This document shows, one piece after another, positions 37,301-48,320 of a DNA stretch of 64,000 bases. Under the pieces are notes generated by a model, which searched no databases, was not told where the DNA came from, and saw nothing but the letters and a program-made list of their open reading frames with translations. Origin of the DNA: Paramacrobiotus metropolitanus (lineage: Eukaryota > Tardigrada > Eutardigrada > Parachela > Macrobiotidae); the NCBI RefSeq assembly GCF_019649055.1, contig NW_026570233.1, positions 1-64,000 on the forward strand, given 5' to 3'. The translations under genes were made by a program, and so were the position numbers. Positions within the stretch are counted from its first letter, which is position 1. The number at the start of each line of letters is the position of its first letter.

Positions 37301-37483
37301 AAAATATTTTGCGAAATAGCAAGATCTAAGATTTGTTTTACAATCTTTTTTTGCAGGTCAGCCAGATTCGTCGTGACCGATACGCACAATAATATTCCCC
37401 AACATATGACCATCAACATTCCCGACTGTCATATGGAGGGCAGGCGGCGCTTAAAGCAACGAACACAACATCTAGTTTGCTAA
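34332..37483 (+). CDS. secreted leucine-rich repeat protein, copy C
   Basis: Exons 34332-34738, 34964-35491, 35946-37166 and 37357-37483 give 2283 bases, 760 residues, all introns phase 2. It is intact. Signal peptide: MEIVLRSLIMILSVTVILVH. Head signature: CPTLHSGLCFVDCTN, YNIACEDIKGAELYGDL. LRRs run through exons 2 and 3 (LKELDLSYNVIAFWP, LQELDLSHNRLIAIG). The tail QHMTINIPDCHMEGRRR keeps the Cys-His-Met core. It is the most divergent of the four copies, yet keeps exon architecture. Confidence 0.88.
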
Positions 37484-37487
37484 TAAA
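37482..37487 (+). terminator. polyadenylation signal overlapping the stop of LRR C
   Basis: AATAAA overlaps the TAA stop codon at 37481-37483, implying a very short 3' UTR. Confidence 0.5.
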
Positions 37488-38174
37488 ACTGTTGTTAATT
37501 GATTAACAGTTTAGACTGTTGTTTTATTTTAAACTGTTGTTTTTTTTAGTTTGTGGTGCAAAGCTCACGGTTTACGCTGGCATTTAGTATTAATTTATTA
37601 ATCATAATTTATAATTTTCAGCTAATCCAGAGTATTGATCTACCTTATTTGTATCCGGCAATGGCCCATTAAGTAATTACGGCTAATAAAAAAAAACAAA
37701 GCGGTTCTATTTGCCGAATTTTTTATGGCTAAAATGCTATAATTACGAATATATCTAAGTCAGTGCATTACCTAACGGCAGCTCACAACACCGCACTGCA
37801 GCAGATTCGTCTGCATTTGATGTTTCCCGATAAAGTTTTATAAAAGCCTTATATAAGTTAATATACGACTGAATGTCAATTACTTAACGGAAAATCACTT
37901 TTGTGATAGCAATCTGTAAACGCTAAAAAAGTTGTCAGGCTGGTTTTTCGGATGTTCTATGTCAAGAAGAATTAGCCTTGCGGCTGACCGCTGACTAATG
38001 GTACGTCGCAGACACTGTTACCAACTTACCGCTACGCAGTAAACAATCCACGGAGTTTACTTCGATTGCAGAAGTACTATTTTACGGCTTCTTAATAGCG
38101 TCCTTCCTTTCTGTCCATAGAAATATCGGTTGTTGCGGTTTGACAAACCCTCTCTTAACCGGGGAGCCGTGACT
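37488..38174. other. intergenic DNA between LRR C and LRR D
   Basis: AT-rich spacer containing the LRR D promoter. No exon or clear TATA found. Confidence 0.4.
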
Positions 38175-41100
38175 ATGTATTCATACAGAAAAACGTTTAC
38201 TGGTTGTGTAAAACCAGCGCTGCTGCACTGCTTTTTGACTGTTTTGTTAATGGCTCAGACTATTTCTTGTCAGTGTCCGACCATGAAATCAACAAAGTGC
38301 TTTGTCGATTGTACAAATCCTGATCTGTACCATATCGCATGCGAGGATATTCTGGGTCTCGAACTGTACAAAGATCTGCTTATCTACGAGAAAGCGTCGG
38401 AACCCATAATCGAGCTGTCGCTGTGGAGTTCCTCATTACATCAACTGACATCCACCATCATACATCCTGTAGCCAATCAGATGACGGGGTTGGAACTGGA
38501 CAACTGGATCAATCTCAAAATATTCCCGAATTAAGGGACCAGTTTAAGCTCAAACGCCTGCGCATTATGAACAGTCCGAAACTGACAGATCTTCCATTAG
38601 AACTCTTACCGCCCAAGTAAACATATTCTACTGTATCTACCTTTCCCATAACAAAATGTTCTACCGTTGTAGCGTACATACTCGTATATGTAAGAGGAAC
38701 TTAAATTTACTGTTTGCAGCATTGAAAGCCTGACCTTTTACCGTGTGGGCATAACCGCACTATTCAACGATTTCGAAGAGACACTTGCGTTGCAATACAT
38801 CAATGAGTTTGTTTACGATGGCGGAATATTACATTACATCCAGCCAGCTTACTTTACTGTTTTCCCCAATTTAACCACTCTCAAAATTCGTGGAACAAAC
38901 TTTACCATGGCTGAGCTGTCGCAAGATATGATGCGTACGGTGCGACCGTTGAAAAAACTGCATCTCACCGGCAATGATTTTCAGAACGTACCGTTCAGTA
39001 ATCAGGAAAAGGTGCTGGAAGGTACCACTATCAACGCATACCTGGAGATTGGTGCCGACATGGATTTTTCCGGCAACAATCTTCCCGTGAGCCGAATGGC
39101 GGCGGTTAATTTTGGCGGCGTTCGCAACGCCCGATTCTTATCGTTACGGGATAACCGGTTTGATGATTACATATCAACCAGTAGATTGTTCCAGAACTTC
39201 TCCTATCTGGAGACCCTGGATCTCACGCACACTTATATATTAAAGTAAGTACTAAAGTGCGACAGTCGACAAGGGAGTACAGATGTACGCTTATAATTAC
39301 TGCAGAATGTCGGATTATTCACTCAGAATGTCCGCCGGACGCTTTGACCCGAGAACCGCTCGGGACCGCTCAACCCTTCGCAGTAAATTTGACCATCCTA
39401 TGTTTTGCGCATTCTCGAACAGGAAGCACAGGCCTGACAAAAATTTTGTGCCGGCGTTAAGAGGCACTCACACTGAACCACCGGTCACGAAATTTCGTTC
39501 GTTCTAATTTCGTTCGTTCGGTCATCATTAATTTTATAAATCAGGCCTGGGCTTGAGTGTTCGAAAATACAGAAAACAGTCGTGCCCACAAAATGAACTG
39601 CGGACGTTGTAGTCATTAGGAAACTGTGGATGGGTTACGGGTACAGTGGTACTTACTTCTACACAAGCTGTTTGTTTAGTTAATAATAAAACCGGTTTGG
39701 GTGGATAAGTTTGCCATCTGATATCTATACTTCTATAGCGCGCGAAAAAGATTTCTAAACTGGCATACTTTTAATAGATCCGTGGCCAGCTTTTCCGGAT
39801 TACCAAGGCTGAAGAGTCTGCGAATTGCCGGCAATTTGTTCGAAGAGCTGACTGTTTCCAATATTTTCCAAAACTCCGAATCGATCAATCTAGACAACCT
39901 GGACGTATCGGACAATAATCTCCAGTATCTGCCCAAGGGAATGACGCCCATCGTTAACAGTTTGCGGGTCTTAAATTTAGCCGGCAACAAACTGGACTTA
40001 GAAGCGATCAGTAAGCAGGCCCAGAAGATCCAGCTGACACAGTTCTCCATTTTCTCCAAGCTCCAGTCACTGGACCTATCACGTAACAAACTAACATCCC
40101 TCAACGGTAGCCTGTTCAGCCACATTCCCACATTAAAAACTCTCCACATCGGATGTAATTATTTTCGCCGCATTCACAAAGGATTCTTCGAGGGGCTCCC
40201 GTCGTCCCTGAACGTCCTCAACCTGACCATGTGTTATAATAGCACGAAGATTGTCGCCAAGTTCGACGATGATGCGTTTAGCACATTGCCGGCGAACTTG
40301 AGGACGCTGATCCTGGCGCAAGGCGACTTCTCCAGCCGGGTGTTCTTTCTGTTTAAACATGCTTCTATTCCGAAGCTCCGCGAACTAGATCTCAGCTATA
40401 ACTCCATCGTGCAGTTTCCGGGTGACAGCGGCCGCTTAGAACCGATAGCCACGGTGCGCATACTGAAACTGCGCGCCAATAAACTGCAGTCTTTGGGCGG
40501 TGGACGGCTAGCGGTATTGGCGTTTCTGCAGGAGCTGGATGTGTCCCGCAACGCAATCAGCGCTATCGGAAAAGATGATTTTAAGGGACTGAGCAATCTA
40601 AAAGTCCTCACGCTGGCCGGTAATCAGATTATCGATTTCGAAGAAGGTTCACTAAAACCGTTAGTCAGTCTGGAGGCCATGTACTACGGAGAGAATATGT
40701 TTACCGATTTTGACCGAATCTTTTCGGGTGGACCGAGCGTCGGACGCAACCTGAAGCATTTAGGCATACAGGAATTACCCGTTACCTGCATTCCGGGGAT
40801 GCTCTTCATGCGACTGCCGAGTTTAAAGTGGATGTATCTGAATTCCTCGCGAGCGGTGAATTTGGACGCGGGGTCATTTCGGCGTATTCAAAGTGTATCC
40901 ATTGGCGTGCCATTTAAGCTGTTTGCATTCCGTAAGCCGAATCTCTGGGATCTCGGTTGCACATCGTATGAACAGTTCGATGATGTATACAACAGGTAAT
41001 TTCTGGTGTAAAACAAAGAATTCCTTGTCACAAACAGAGCGTTTTTGTTGTAGATCCTCCAAATTCATCGTTAATGATCGGTACAATCAGGTGCCTCAAC

Positions 41101-41180
41101 ATATGGTTATTCGCTTTCCATCGTGTCATATGGACGCCCCAAGAAGGTTAAAGTTTTACACAGACGAGGTTGTGTGTTAG
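38175..41180 (+). CDS. secreted leucine-rich repeat protein, copy D (one frame break)
   Basis: Exons 38175-38616, 38720-39244, 39778-40995 and 41054-41180. Exons 2-4 match copy B in size or nearly so (525, 1218, 127). Signal peptide from MYSYRKTFTGC, core CFLTVLLMAQTIS. Head: CPTMKSTKCFVDCTN, YHIACEDILGLELY. Tail: QHMVIRFPSCHMDAPRR. Exon 1 is one base short near 38,530: paralogues read FPEL.DQ, while here a G is missing from CCG-GAA and a stop follows. Everything downstream returns to the expected frame and shows no other damage. This looks like a consensus error or a very recent null allele. Confidence 0.8.
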
Positions 41181-41309
41181 CGGTGGCGGGCGTGCATATT
41201 TGAAGCAACGTGGGTGTCTGTTGATTGTTTGTTTTTGTATATGGTGATTTGCTCATGAGGTTTACCGTTTTCGTAAAAGCGAAAGCTGTAGAATTAAACA
41301 GTAATTCTC

Positions 41310-41340
41310 AAAAGCACCGCAAGAGTCTTGCGGTGCTTTT
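41310..41340. repeat. 31-bp perfect palindrome downstream of LRR D
   Basis: A 15-bp arm (AAAAGCACCGCAAGA) and its exact complement flank a single central G. It lies 130 bp after the LRR D stop. It would form a strong hairpin in RNA and might mark a 3' end; an eukaryotic terminator role is not established. Confidence 0.6.
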
Positions 41341-41606
41341 AAGACACAAACATTTCCAAATCAGCTGTTACACTGAAATAGACTGGGTTTTTTTTATTTT
41401 GGTCGCATGCAGACTCGACATGACCTTTGCTGCAGGAGCTGATTTCGTTATAACAGGGACCAGAGAGCGGAGTTGTATATTTGACTGGCATGCTATAGGA
41501 CTTTGATGTCCCTTTTTAAACAAACCATAGAGCGATGACAAATAGTAGATAAGATAAGGATTACCGATAACGAACAGATCAAACACACCGTAAGCGTTTA
41601 GACAAA

Positions 41607-41612
41607 AATAAA
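41607..41612 (+). terminator. candidate polyadenylation signal
   Basis: AATAAA 427 bp after the LRR D stop and just ahead of the kinase 1 gene. Confidence 0.3.
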
Positions 41613-41689
41613 GTATAAGCATAATGTAGAGTCGGCATTACAAATCATTATGCGTCTTATACCAGTCTACGTAAACAGCAAAATTTAAT

Positions 41690-42941
41690 ATGGAATCACC
41701 GACTAGTGCCCCGATCTATAGGATAAATGGCACAGAGTATCATCTTCAAACCATCATTGGTATGGGAGCTTTTGGTAAAGTGTACGTGGCCGAACAGAAA
41801 ACAATTAGCGATCCAGTCTCATCCAGCGAGAATCTGGTAGCGATAAAAGTTTTGTCCTTTAAAGTGGATGAACCCTCTGGAGGTGCAGACCTTGTATCTG
41901 GTACTGAGCAGTTACGAGAAAAATTGTCTAAGAAATGGAATACAATTTTTCCGCTACGCCATGTCAATGTCGTGCGCTATATTGATGGGGATCTTCTGGA
42001 AACCGGAATCTTGCAAAAGCTGGACGCTGTTATCGTCTTAGAATACTGTGAACGTAAGCACAACTCACAAACGATATCGATGTGTCTTATATTGCAGCAT
42101 TATCACATTTCTTTAAAATACTCCTCTAAATCATTTCGCTTAACGAATTTCGGGATAGTATATGTGTCACGTCAAATTCAAAGTTAGACGATCGAAAATT
42201 AATCCTTTTCTGACTTATGTACAGGCAGTCAGCAGACGGCTTTTTGTTATTATTCGTATATCTGCAGTGGGAACTCTGGGACGGTATGTTGCCAGTATGG
42301 AAACTCAAGTTCCACCGACGTATTTGTCGGCCGCCGCCGTAAAATACTGTGCCAGCGACATTCTTAACGGTTTGTCATTTCTCCATGCTGCCCGAATCAT
42401 TCACACCGACATCAAACCGGACAACATTCTTCTGTCAAGAGCCGTATCGCACCGGATTACAGCGAAAATCTCCGACATCGACGACCATGTTCGCATCTAC
42501 GGGAGCGTTACGAAGACGAAGGATATGACTCACTTTCAGGGAACAGTGCAGTTCATGTCGCCGGAAATGTTAAACCAACGCGATCTAAATGAGCTGAAGG
42601 ACATTGGGCGAAAGACCGACATCTGGAGTTTTGGTTGTGTAATGATTCGGCTCGTTAAGCATGACCAGCCGTTTGTGCTGGCCAATGCAGATGGACAACG
42701 CTGTGTGGTGACACCAAAGCTGGTTGAAGTGAAAATTCGCGATTTTATCGTGCTGAAGAAATGTACACCGCACATACCGGAAGGCACGTCGGCGGATCTA
42801 AGCAATATGTTGAGCCAGTGTCTCCAGAGAAATCCCAAAGACAGACCCGGCGCGGCAGCTCTGCTTAATGATCCATACTTTCAAAGCGATGCCGAAATAC
42901 TTGATCACGCCTACCGAGAACTAGGTGACCCGTGGTTCTAA
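41690..42941 (+). CDS. protein kinase-like protein, altered catalytic motifs (kinase 1)
   Basis: Two exons, 41690-42053 and 42268-42941 (phase 1, donor GTAAGC), 345 residues. Gly loop GMGAFGKVY and the VAIK lysine are present. The catalytic loop reads HTDIKPDN instead of HRD.K..N. The magnesium loop is ISDIDD instead of DFG, keeping the Asp. FQGTVQFMSPEML and TDIWSFGCV are canonical. The overall look is STE/MAP3K-like Ser/Thr kinase. Loss of the HRD arginine and DFG glycine suggests altered or weak activity. The protein ends soon after the kinase domain. It is a paralogue of the gene starting at 43,887 and the source of the relic at 53.2-53.7 kb. Confidence 0.85.
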
Positions 42942-43886
42942 TGCGTACTTTATTTTTATATGCAAGAATCTAACGATTAGAGGAGCTGTGGTAGAGTTTG
43001 ACTAGATCTAATGAAACATCACAGTCAGCATTTTCATGGACATACACAGTCAGTACTGACTAGTGACTAGCAAAAGCAACAGGCTGCTGCATCGCTACTT
43101 ACTGTATACGTAATTCTGTTTCTGGCTTCGCTTGGTGCACTTCCCTAGTCTTTATGGTTGCTGAATCTGATACGTGATAATATGCTGATCTGCTAATGAT
43201 AGCAGTCTTTACTCTTTAATGCTTTGATCTATCTGTAGTGTAAATCGGAGATGTTCATTTGGTATACTTCCTTGCCTACACGTGTATCATAAAATAGTTT
43301 CTCGAACATAATTTTGCAGAACGACTTGTCTGCATCACGCATATCCAGTGTTTGGCTTTCGCTGGGCAAATAATTCGACTTTTCGTGCATTCTTCCACCA
43401 GACGAGAGAGTAAAGTGTCACATTCCGCAATCAAGCATACCTGTAGCTAAGATTAGAGTGGTGTAAACTCTAACTGCAAACAGACTTGCACGATAAGAAA
43501 TGCAATCAACAGACTGATAAGGAAAACAGCCGGAAGTAAATGTTAACAACTGAGGACAACCCATGGAAATGTTAGGCGCTGTATAACGACTATGTAGCGA
43601 CTCACCTCATTGATAATTATTAGTCAAGCTAAGTGCGTCAGGTGTTATAAAACTGATATATTGCTAAACCAGCGTCCCTTACACACGCTCAACACTCAAC
43701 TTTGTTCTTCTGAGCACGTCAGCACGCTTTAGTTGATCCATAACTTTGAAAAGCGGCTTCTTCATGACTGCTTAACGCGTGTGTACAGAGTACTTACTTT
43801 AGATGCTACTAAAAATTTATTTTTGCAATGCCCAACTGAATTAACCAGATCCCTATTTTTTAAGCAGCATCTGCAAAGGGCAAACA
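42942..43886. other. intergenic DNA between the two kinase genes
   Basis: No supported exon; presumably the promoter of kinase 2. Confidence 0.4.
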
Positions 43887-46800
43887 ATGGAAGAGCTACG
43901 AGGCTCACCATCCCCTGGCTCCCGCTTTGAAAGCAGCAAGGCACAGGATACTCCTCAGTTGACTGGTCAGACCGAAAGCGGAATTGTGCCCGGCCGGCCA
44001 CGGACAGAAATCCCCTTGCTAACGATGATTGGACAAGGCAGCGGTGGAGAAGTGTATCGCACATGTGTGGATCAGCAAGACGTGGCGATTAAAGTTATTT
44101 CATCTACGAAGACGGATAACTTGGAGCAAATCAGAACGGAAGTAATGGAAACGTCATCGAAGCATAAGTTCGAATATGTCCAACTGTACTCGCACGCTGA
44201 GATTGCACAAGCGGTTACAGGAGAACAACAACTTTCTATCCGAATGCCGTTCAGTGCTGGTAAGCCGAAGACACTTTAATTTAATAACTTTAATTAAAGC
44301 ATAACTTTAATTTAATGCTATGTGTGTTTCTTACCGATACTACCGTTTGTATTTTTAACACCTTACCATAGGTTCAAAAGACGCAATTTAATCCAAAACC
44401 TACGTATATATAAGCCCATGTTCAAGCTAAATATAATTTTTAACGCCCAACGGGTGCGCTTCCTTCCAGGTGGGACGCTGCGAGAGTTTATCCGCAAATA
44501 CAAAAACGAAATCCCATTACATTATCAGTATGAATACACGTATCAGCTGTTACTTGCCGTGGAGAATCTGCACGTAGATCGACGAAGAATTCACGGCGAT
44601 ATCAAATCGGAGAACATCATGGTGCATGACCTTTTCGGCGAAGCCGTCCGTCTTATCGATTGTGAAGGCGCGGTGCCTATTTCCAAAGGTTTCCACTACC
44701 AGACGGGAACGCTGCACACCATGTCGCCGGAAATGATTCTATTTGACCAGGATGACGAAGGCGTCGGAAAGGTAACCGAGAAGACGGATATCTGGAGTGC
44801 CGGGTGTGTGCTGCTGGAAATGGTTCTGGGTGAGTACCCGGTTTATGAACCGGAATGCGGAGACTTCCAAATAACCCATGAGGACAAAAACTTGGCGATT
44901 TGGTACGATTACTTCGCTGGTCGGTACGGAACACCGCTGCCACCCAAAATACCAACCGATATCCCGCTTATACTGTACAGTGTCATTGACCAGTGTCTGC
45001 AAATTAATCCGGATGACCGAGCGGATATTCTACAACTGACAGGACTATTTGAGTCTTACAAAAACGAGGTACGGTGCATATTTTATAATTTTTCTCTTGA
45101 CAGCAATAACAGTTTTTTTAAATGTATCCCGAGTTATGTATTTGATCAATTTTTGGTGCTTGGTACGAAATACGTAGAAGAGTTGCAGCAAAATTATTTC
45201 CATCAGGTCACAACCAGTTCGTTAAAATGCGCTGTAATGCCAGCCCTTGGACGAAATCTGCAACTGGGTATGCTGTACGATCCATTTACCGACACGGCAT
45301 ACCCTTTGGAAGATGATCGTATCAACGTCTTGGAAAATAGCTTTTAGCTACAACTGCTAAGGACGCTCCATGTAAGTTGGCGGTAGCTTTATGCTATAAC
45401 AGAGTTTACCCTTCTGTACGTTGATGATTTGGGTTCTTCTAACCGTGTGAGTACGTTGTGTGAAATTTTACACAGTATTTGCTTATATCCCCCGTAGTGA
45501 AACAGATGCCGGAACATTGCTCGCCAGGCGCCCCTTATACCCTCAACAAGCGCCATCGTCTCACCGGCGTGAGTCGGATACTTCGCAAAAACTTACTATC
45601 TGGCCGAATTTCGCCCAACATAAGCGGTGTAGGCTACTTCCTGTTGCCAGAAAATAGTGTGCCGTATGTCGGCACCACCGCCTACGAATCGTTTCTCTTC
45701 CGCTACGACATAATGGGACCAGAAGCCACGGCGGACTTGTTGCGCAACCTGACCACCGAGAATACCAATCAGGCCACGCACTACATCAGCCGGATTGATT
45801 ACGGCTACGATGCACTATTTGTTCATCAATATGCGTCTGATATATCAAAAGATTTCCGGTTTACATCTGCCGCGATGGAGATTACGAATAAAAACCAGAG
45901 ACTGACGGTGTTCTGCGGCGATCGACTACGGGAATGCGAAAGCTTCCGAAAATTTGTACACGAGAATATCGACGACTACGACTGGGCACTACGAGCGCTG
46001 GCGGGGGCGGAGCTAGAAGATCCAAGTGATCCGTGGCACAGTTACGTTCAACCGGTGCGGTACTATTTAACCGAATTGCCGGCGTTTGCTGCGGTGAAGA
46101 AGCAGCATCAGGCGCTCAACGATTGGACGGAGAAAATCATCCGCTGGATCGATCGCATTGATATAACCGTTTGCCAGACAAAACTTTTACCCACGGATTT
46201 CATCGTAACCCTAACGGAGCATATTAATATGGATACTGCGGAATTCCTCCAGCTGCTGATGGCCTTTCGCCAGCATTTGATTCAAAAACTGGATGTTCTT
46301 ACCGTACAGAATTTGGAAAAGTTAGCAACAATTTTCTACGATAAAGGCAGCAAAAACTTTGCGGCAATCAGGAACTGGTTGAGGAAGACTCCACCTGAAA
46401 ACTACAGTTGGTACAACCCTTCGAATTTCTTTGGAACAAAGCATAACATTATTCTAGATTCGACGGTGGTCAGTTGGCCGAAGTCTCGTACGGTTAGGAT
46501 TATTTTACCGTTAAGTGAAAGCTTCCCGCAGTCGGTATATTTTCGCACTTTAGAGCCAGCTCGTGAACCACTGCACGAAAAATGGCAAACCGGTTTCGAT
46601 GAAAATCTTGACCCGGCACAAAACTGCTTCGGCAACGACACCGCATCGGATATGCTCGTTGTACTTGAGGATGTGGAACATTTAATGAGCATGGATACGG
46701 GAAATCCGAAATCCGCAGTGGATACGGCGTATTTGTACGGCAAACATTTCCATCCGAAATGCATGGAAAATCTGATAAAAGACGCTATCGCTGCGGGAAT

Positions 46801-47062
46801 ACCGGTACTGTATGTCGTACAGGTCACTTCATCCGAACCGAGATTTCTTGAACACCCCGATAGATTCCGGCGCCGGACATCGCTAAAGATGGGCGGGAAA
46901 ATGCATCGTTTGCCGACGTATTACGTTGACCTGGATCAGCCAATGGCCTACGATTATCCCGAGCTGTGTGGCGCAATTGGTTACGAAATATATAAAAGTC
47001 TAGCTGTTTATAAAGGTTGTGAGTGCCCGGACCTGTGCGCTAAAAATCAGAATCAAAAATGA
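43887..47062 (+). CDS. kinase-like protein continuing into an SNTX-family-like region (kinase 2)
   Basis: Kinase part: exons 43887-44259 and 44470-45068, with GQGSGGEVY, VAIK, HGDIKSEN in place of HRD.K..N, LIDCEG in place of DFG, and TDIWSAGCV. The next coding stretch (about 45.19-45.35 kb) contains MPALGRNLQLGMLYDPFTD, which resembles the start of stonustoxin-family proteins (ALGRPF.LGMLYD). That family joins a perforin-like MACPF/CDC fold to a helical FAT-like domain and is found widely outside venoms. The long open stretch 45,479-47,062 fits the rest: ATHYISRIDYGYDALFVHQY, then a helical part around PVRYYLTELPAF. Its C-terminal 200 residues are unassigned and no SPRY domain is present. 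The coding parts are separated by gaps best explained by introns, but whether 45.35-45.48 kb is one is not proven. An AATAAA follows at 47118. Confidence 0.65.
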
Positions 47063-47681
47063 TATCACGCGTGATTGATTATCTGTATTTTACGAGTACG
47101 ATGATGTCAAAATGCGCAATAAATACTAACCAAAAGACTGCACTATGTAAATGTATCTCAATCTTCGATACTAAATACAAATATCTTCGATAGAACCAGA
47201 AAAAGTGAAAAATTAACAATAATGAACGTTTGAACTCCGATCAGACATACGCGGTCGCATAACAACTGTTAGGGATAACTTTATATACTGTAGTATATTT
47301 TGTGGGAAGTTGAGAACCACAGCTAATATAACCATCTTTCACTTGGTGATTTTTTTGAAAAAGCCCATTGCTCAAAACCCATACAGTTGAGGGATGGATA
47401 TGCCTTCCGATAAGTACATATAGATATATATACGTATTCACCAGCGTGAAATGAACGGTGGCCGAAATGATAGGGTGCCTACACCGGCACTCCACTAGAG
47501 GCTAAAGCTACGAATTGTCAGGCGGCGGCCGAAGTGTCGGGCAGCCGAAGTGTCAGGGAGCCAAAACTACGTATTGTATGCCAAATAGAGTACTTAGATA
47601 ACTCTGGAACCAAATGTGGCGCTATAAGCACGATAGTTGCTAAGCGTATGCCTCCTTAATTTTATGTTTAAATCGATCATG
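47063..47681. other. intergenic DNA after kinase 2
   Basis: Holds the AATAAA at 47118-47123, 56 bp after the stop. No further gene before the foldback element. Confidence 0.45.
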
Positions 47682-48224
47682 CAAGGGAAGTGACCCGGTG
47701 CACAGTACCAAGTTCGGGTAAGTGCACGACAACGTTTGCTTTCGCTCACTCCCAAACAAGTTTTCACATCGCTTTACTGCATTCTGTAGCCCAATGATTT
47801 GTACGTAGGCAAAAACAATGATTTGCATAAACACGGTTTTAGTGCAAAAACCGTGTGCGCGCGCAACATCCGGTTGGGAAATTATGGGCTGTGAACTTCG
47901 TTTTAAAATTTGAAAAACCTGCATTCGTGTGAAAACTAATCTGCGCATATGCGCATTTTTGTGCAAATTTTCAAGGAAATCGGGCCGTAATGAGACTTTA
48001 GGTACATTTTTTTATTTTTTATTTTTATTTTCTTATTTTTAAACTTTTTGGAATTTTTTGTACCCATAACTTCCCAACCGGATATTGTGCGAAACGGTTT
48101 TCACACCAACGTAAACAAATCATATGGCTACAGGATGAAATAAAACGATGCAAAAACTGAAGTGTTCGGAAATACGCGAAAATGAAAGGTACGCAACTTT
48201 AGTGCCATGTATCGGCCCATTAAG
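47682..48224. mobile_element. older copy of TTAA-type foldback element (MITE)
   Basis: The left end is AAGGGAAGTGACCCGGTGCA; the right end is a diverged complement (CCATGTATCGGCCCATTAAG). Internally it shares AACCGGATATTGTGC, ACGGTTTTCACACCA and the TTTAAACTTTTTGGAATTTT block with the copy at 51.4 kb. There is no transposase frame. It is more decayed than the second copy. Confidence 0.6.
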
Positions 48225-48320
48225 ATTACAAAGTCTACAATGTTATACCATGGCGTATTATTTGTCAGTTCCTCTTATATTTACCCATCCAAGGGTTATC
48301 CAAGGGTTATTAAAATTAAA

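Noticed and set aside
45479-47062. A separate gene starting at 45,479
   Set aside because: The frame opens on TTG, not ATG, and its content continues the SNTX-like region just upstream, so one gene is simpler.
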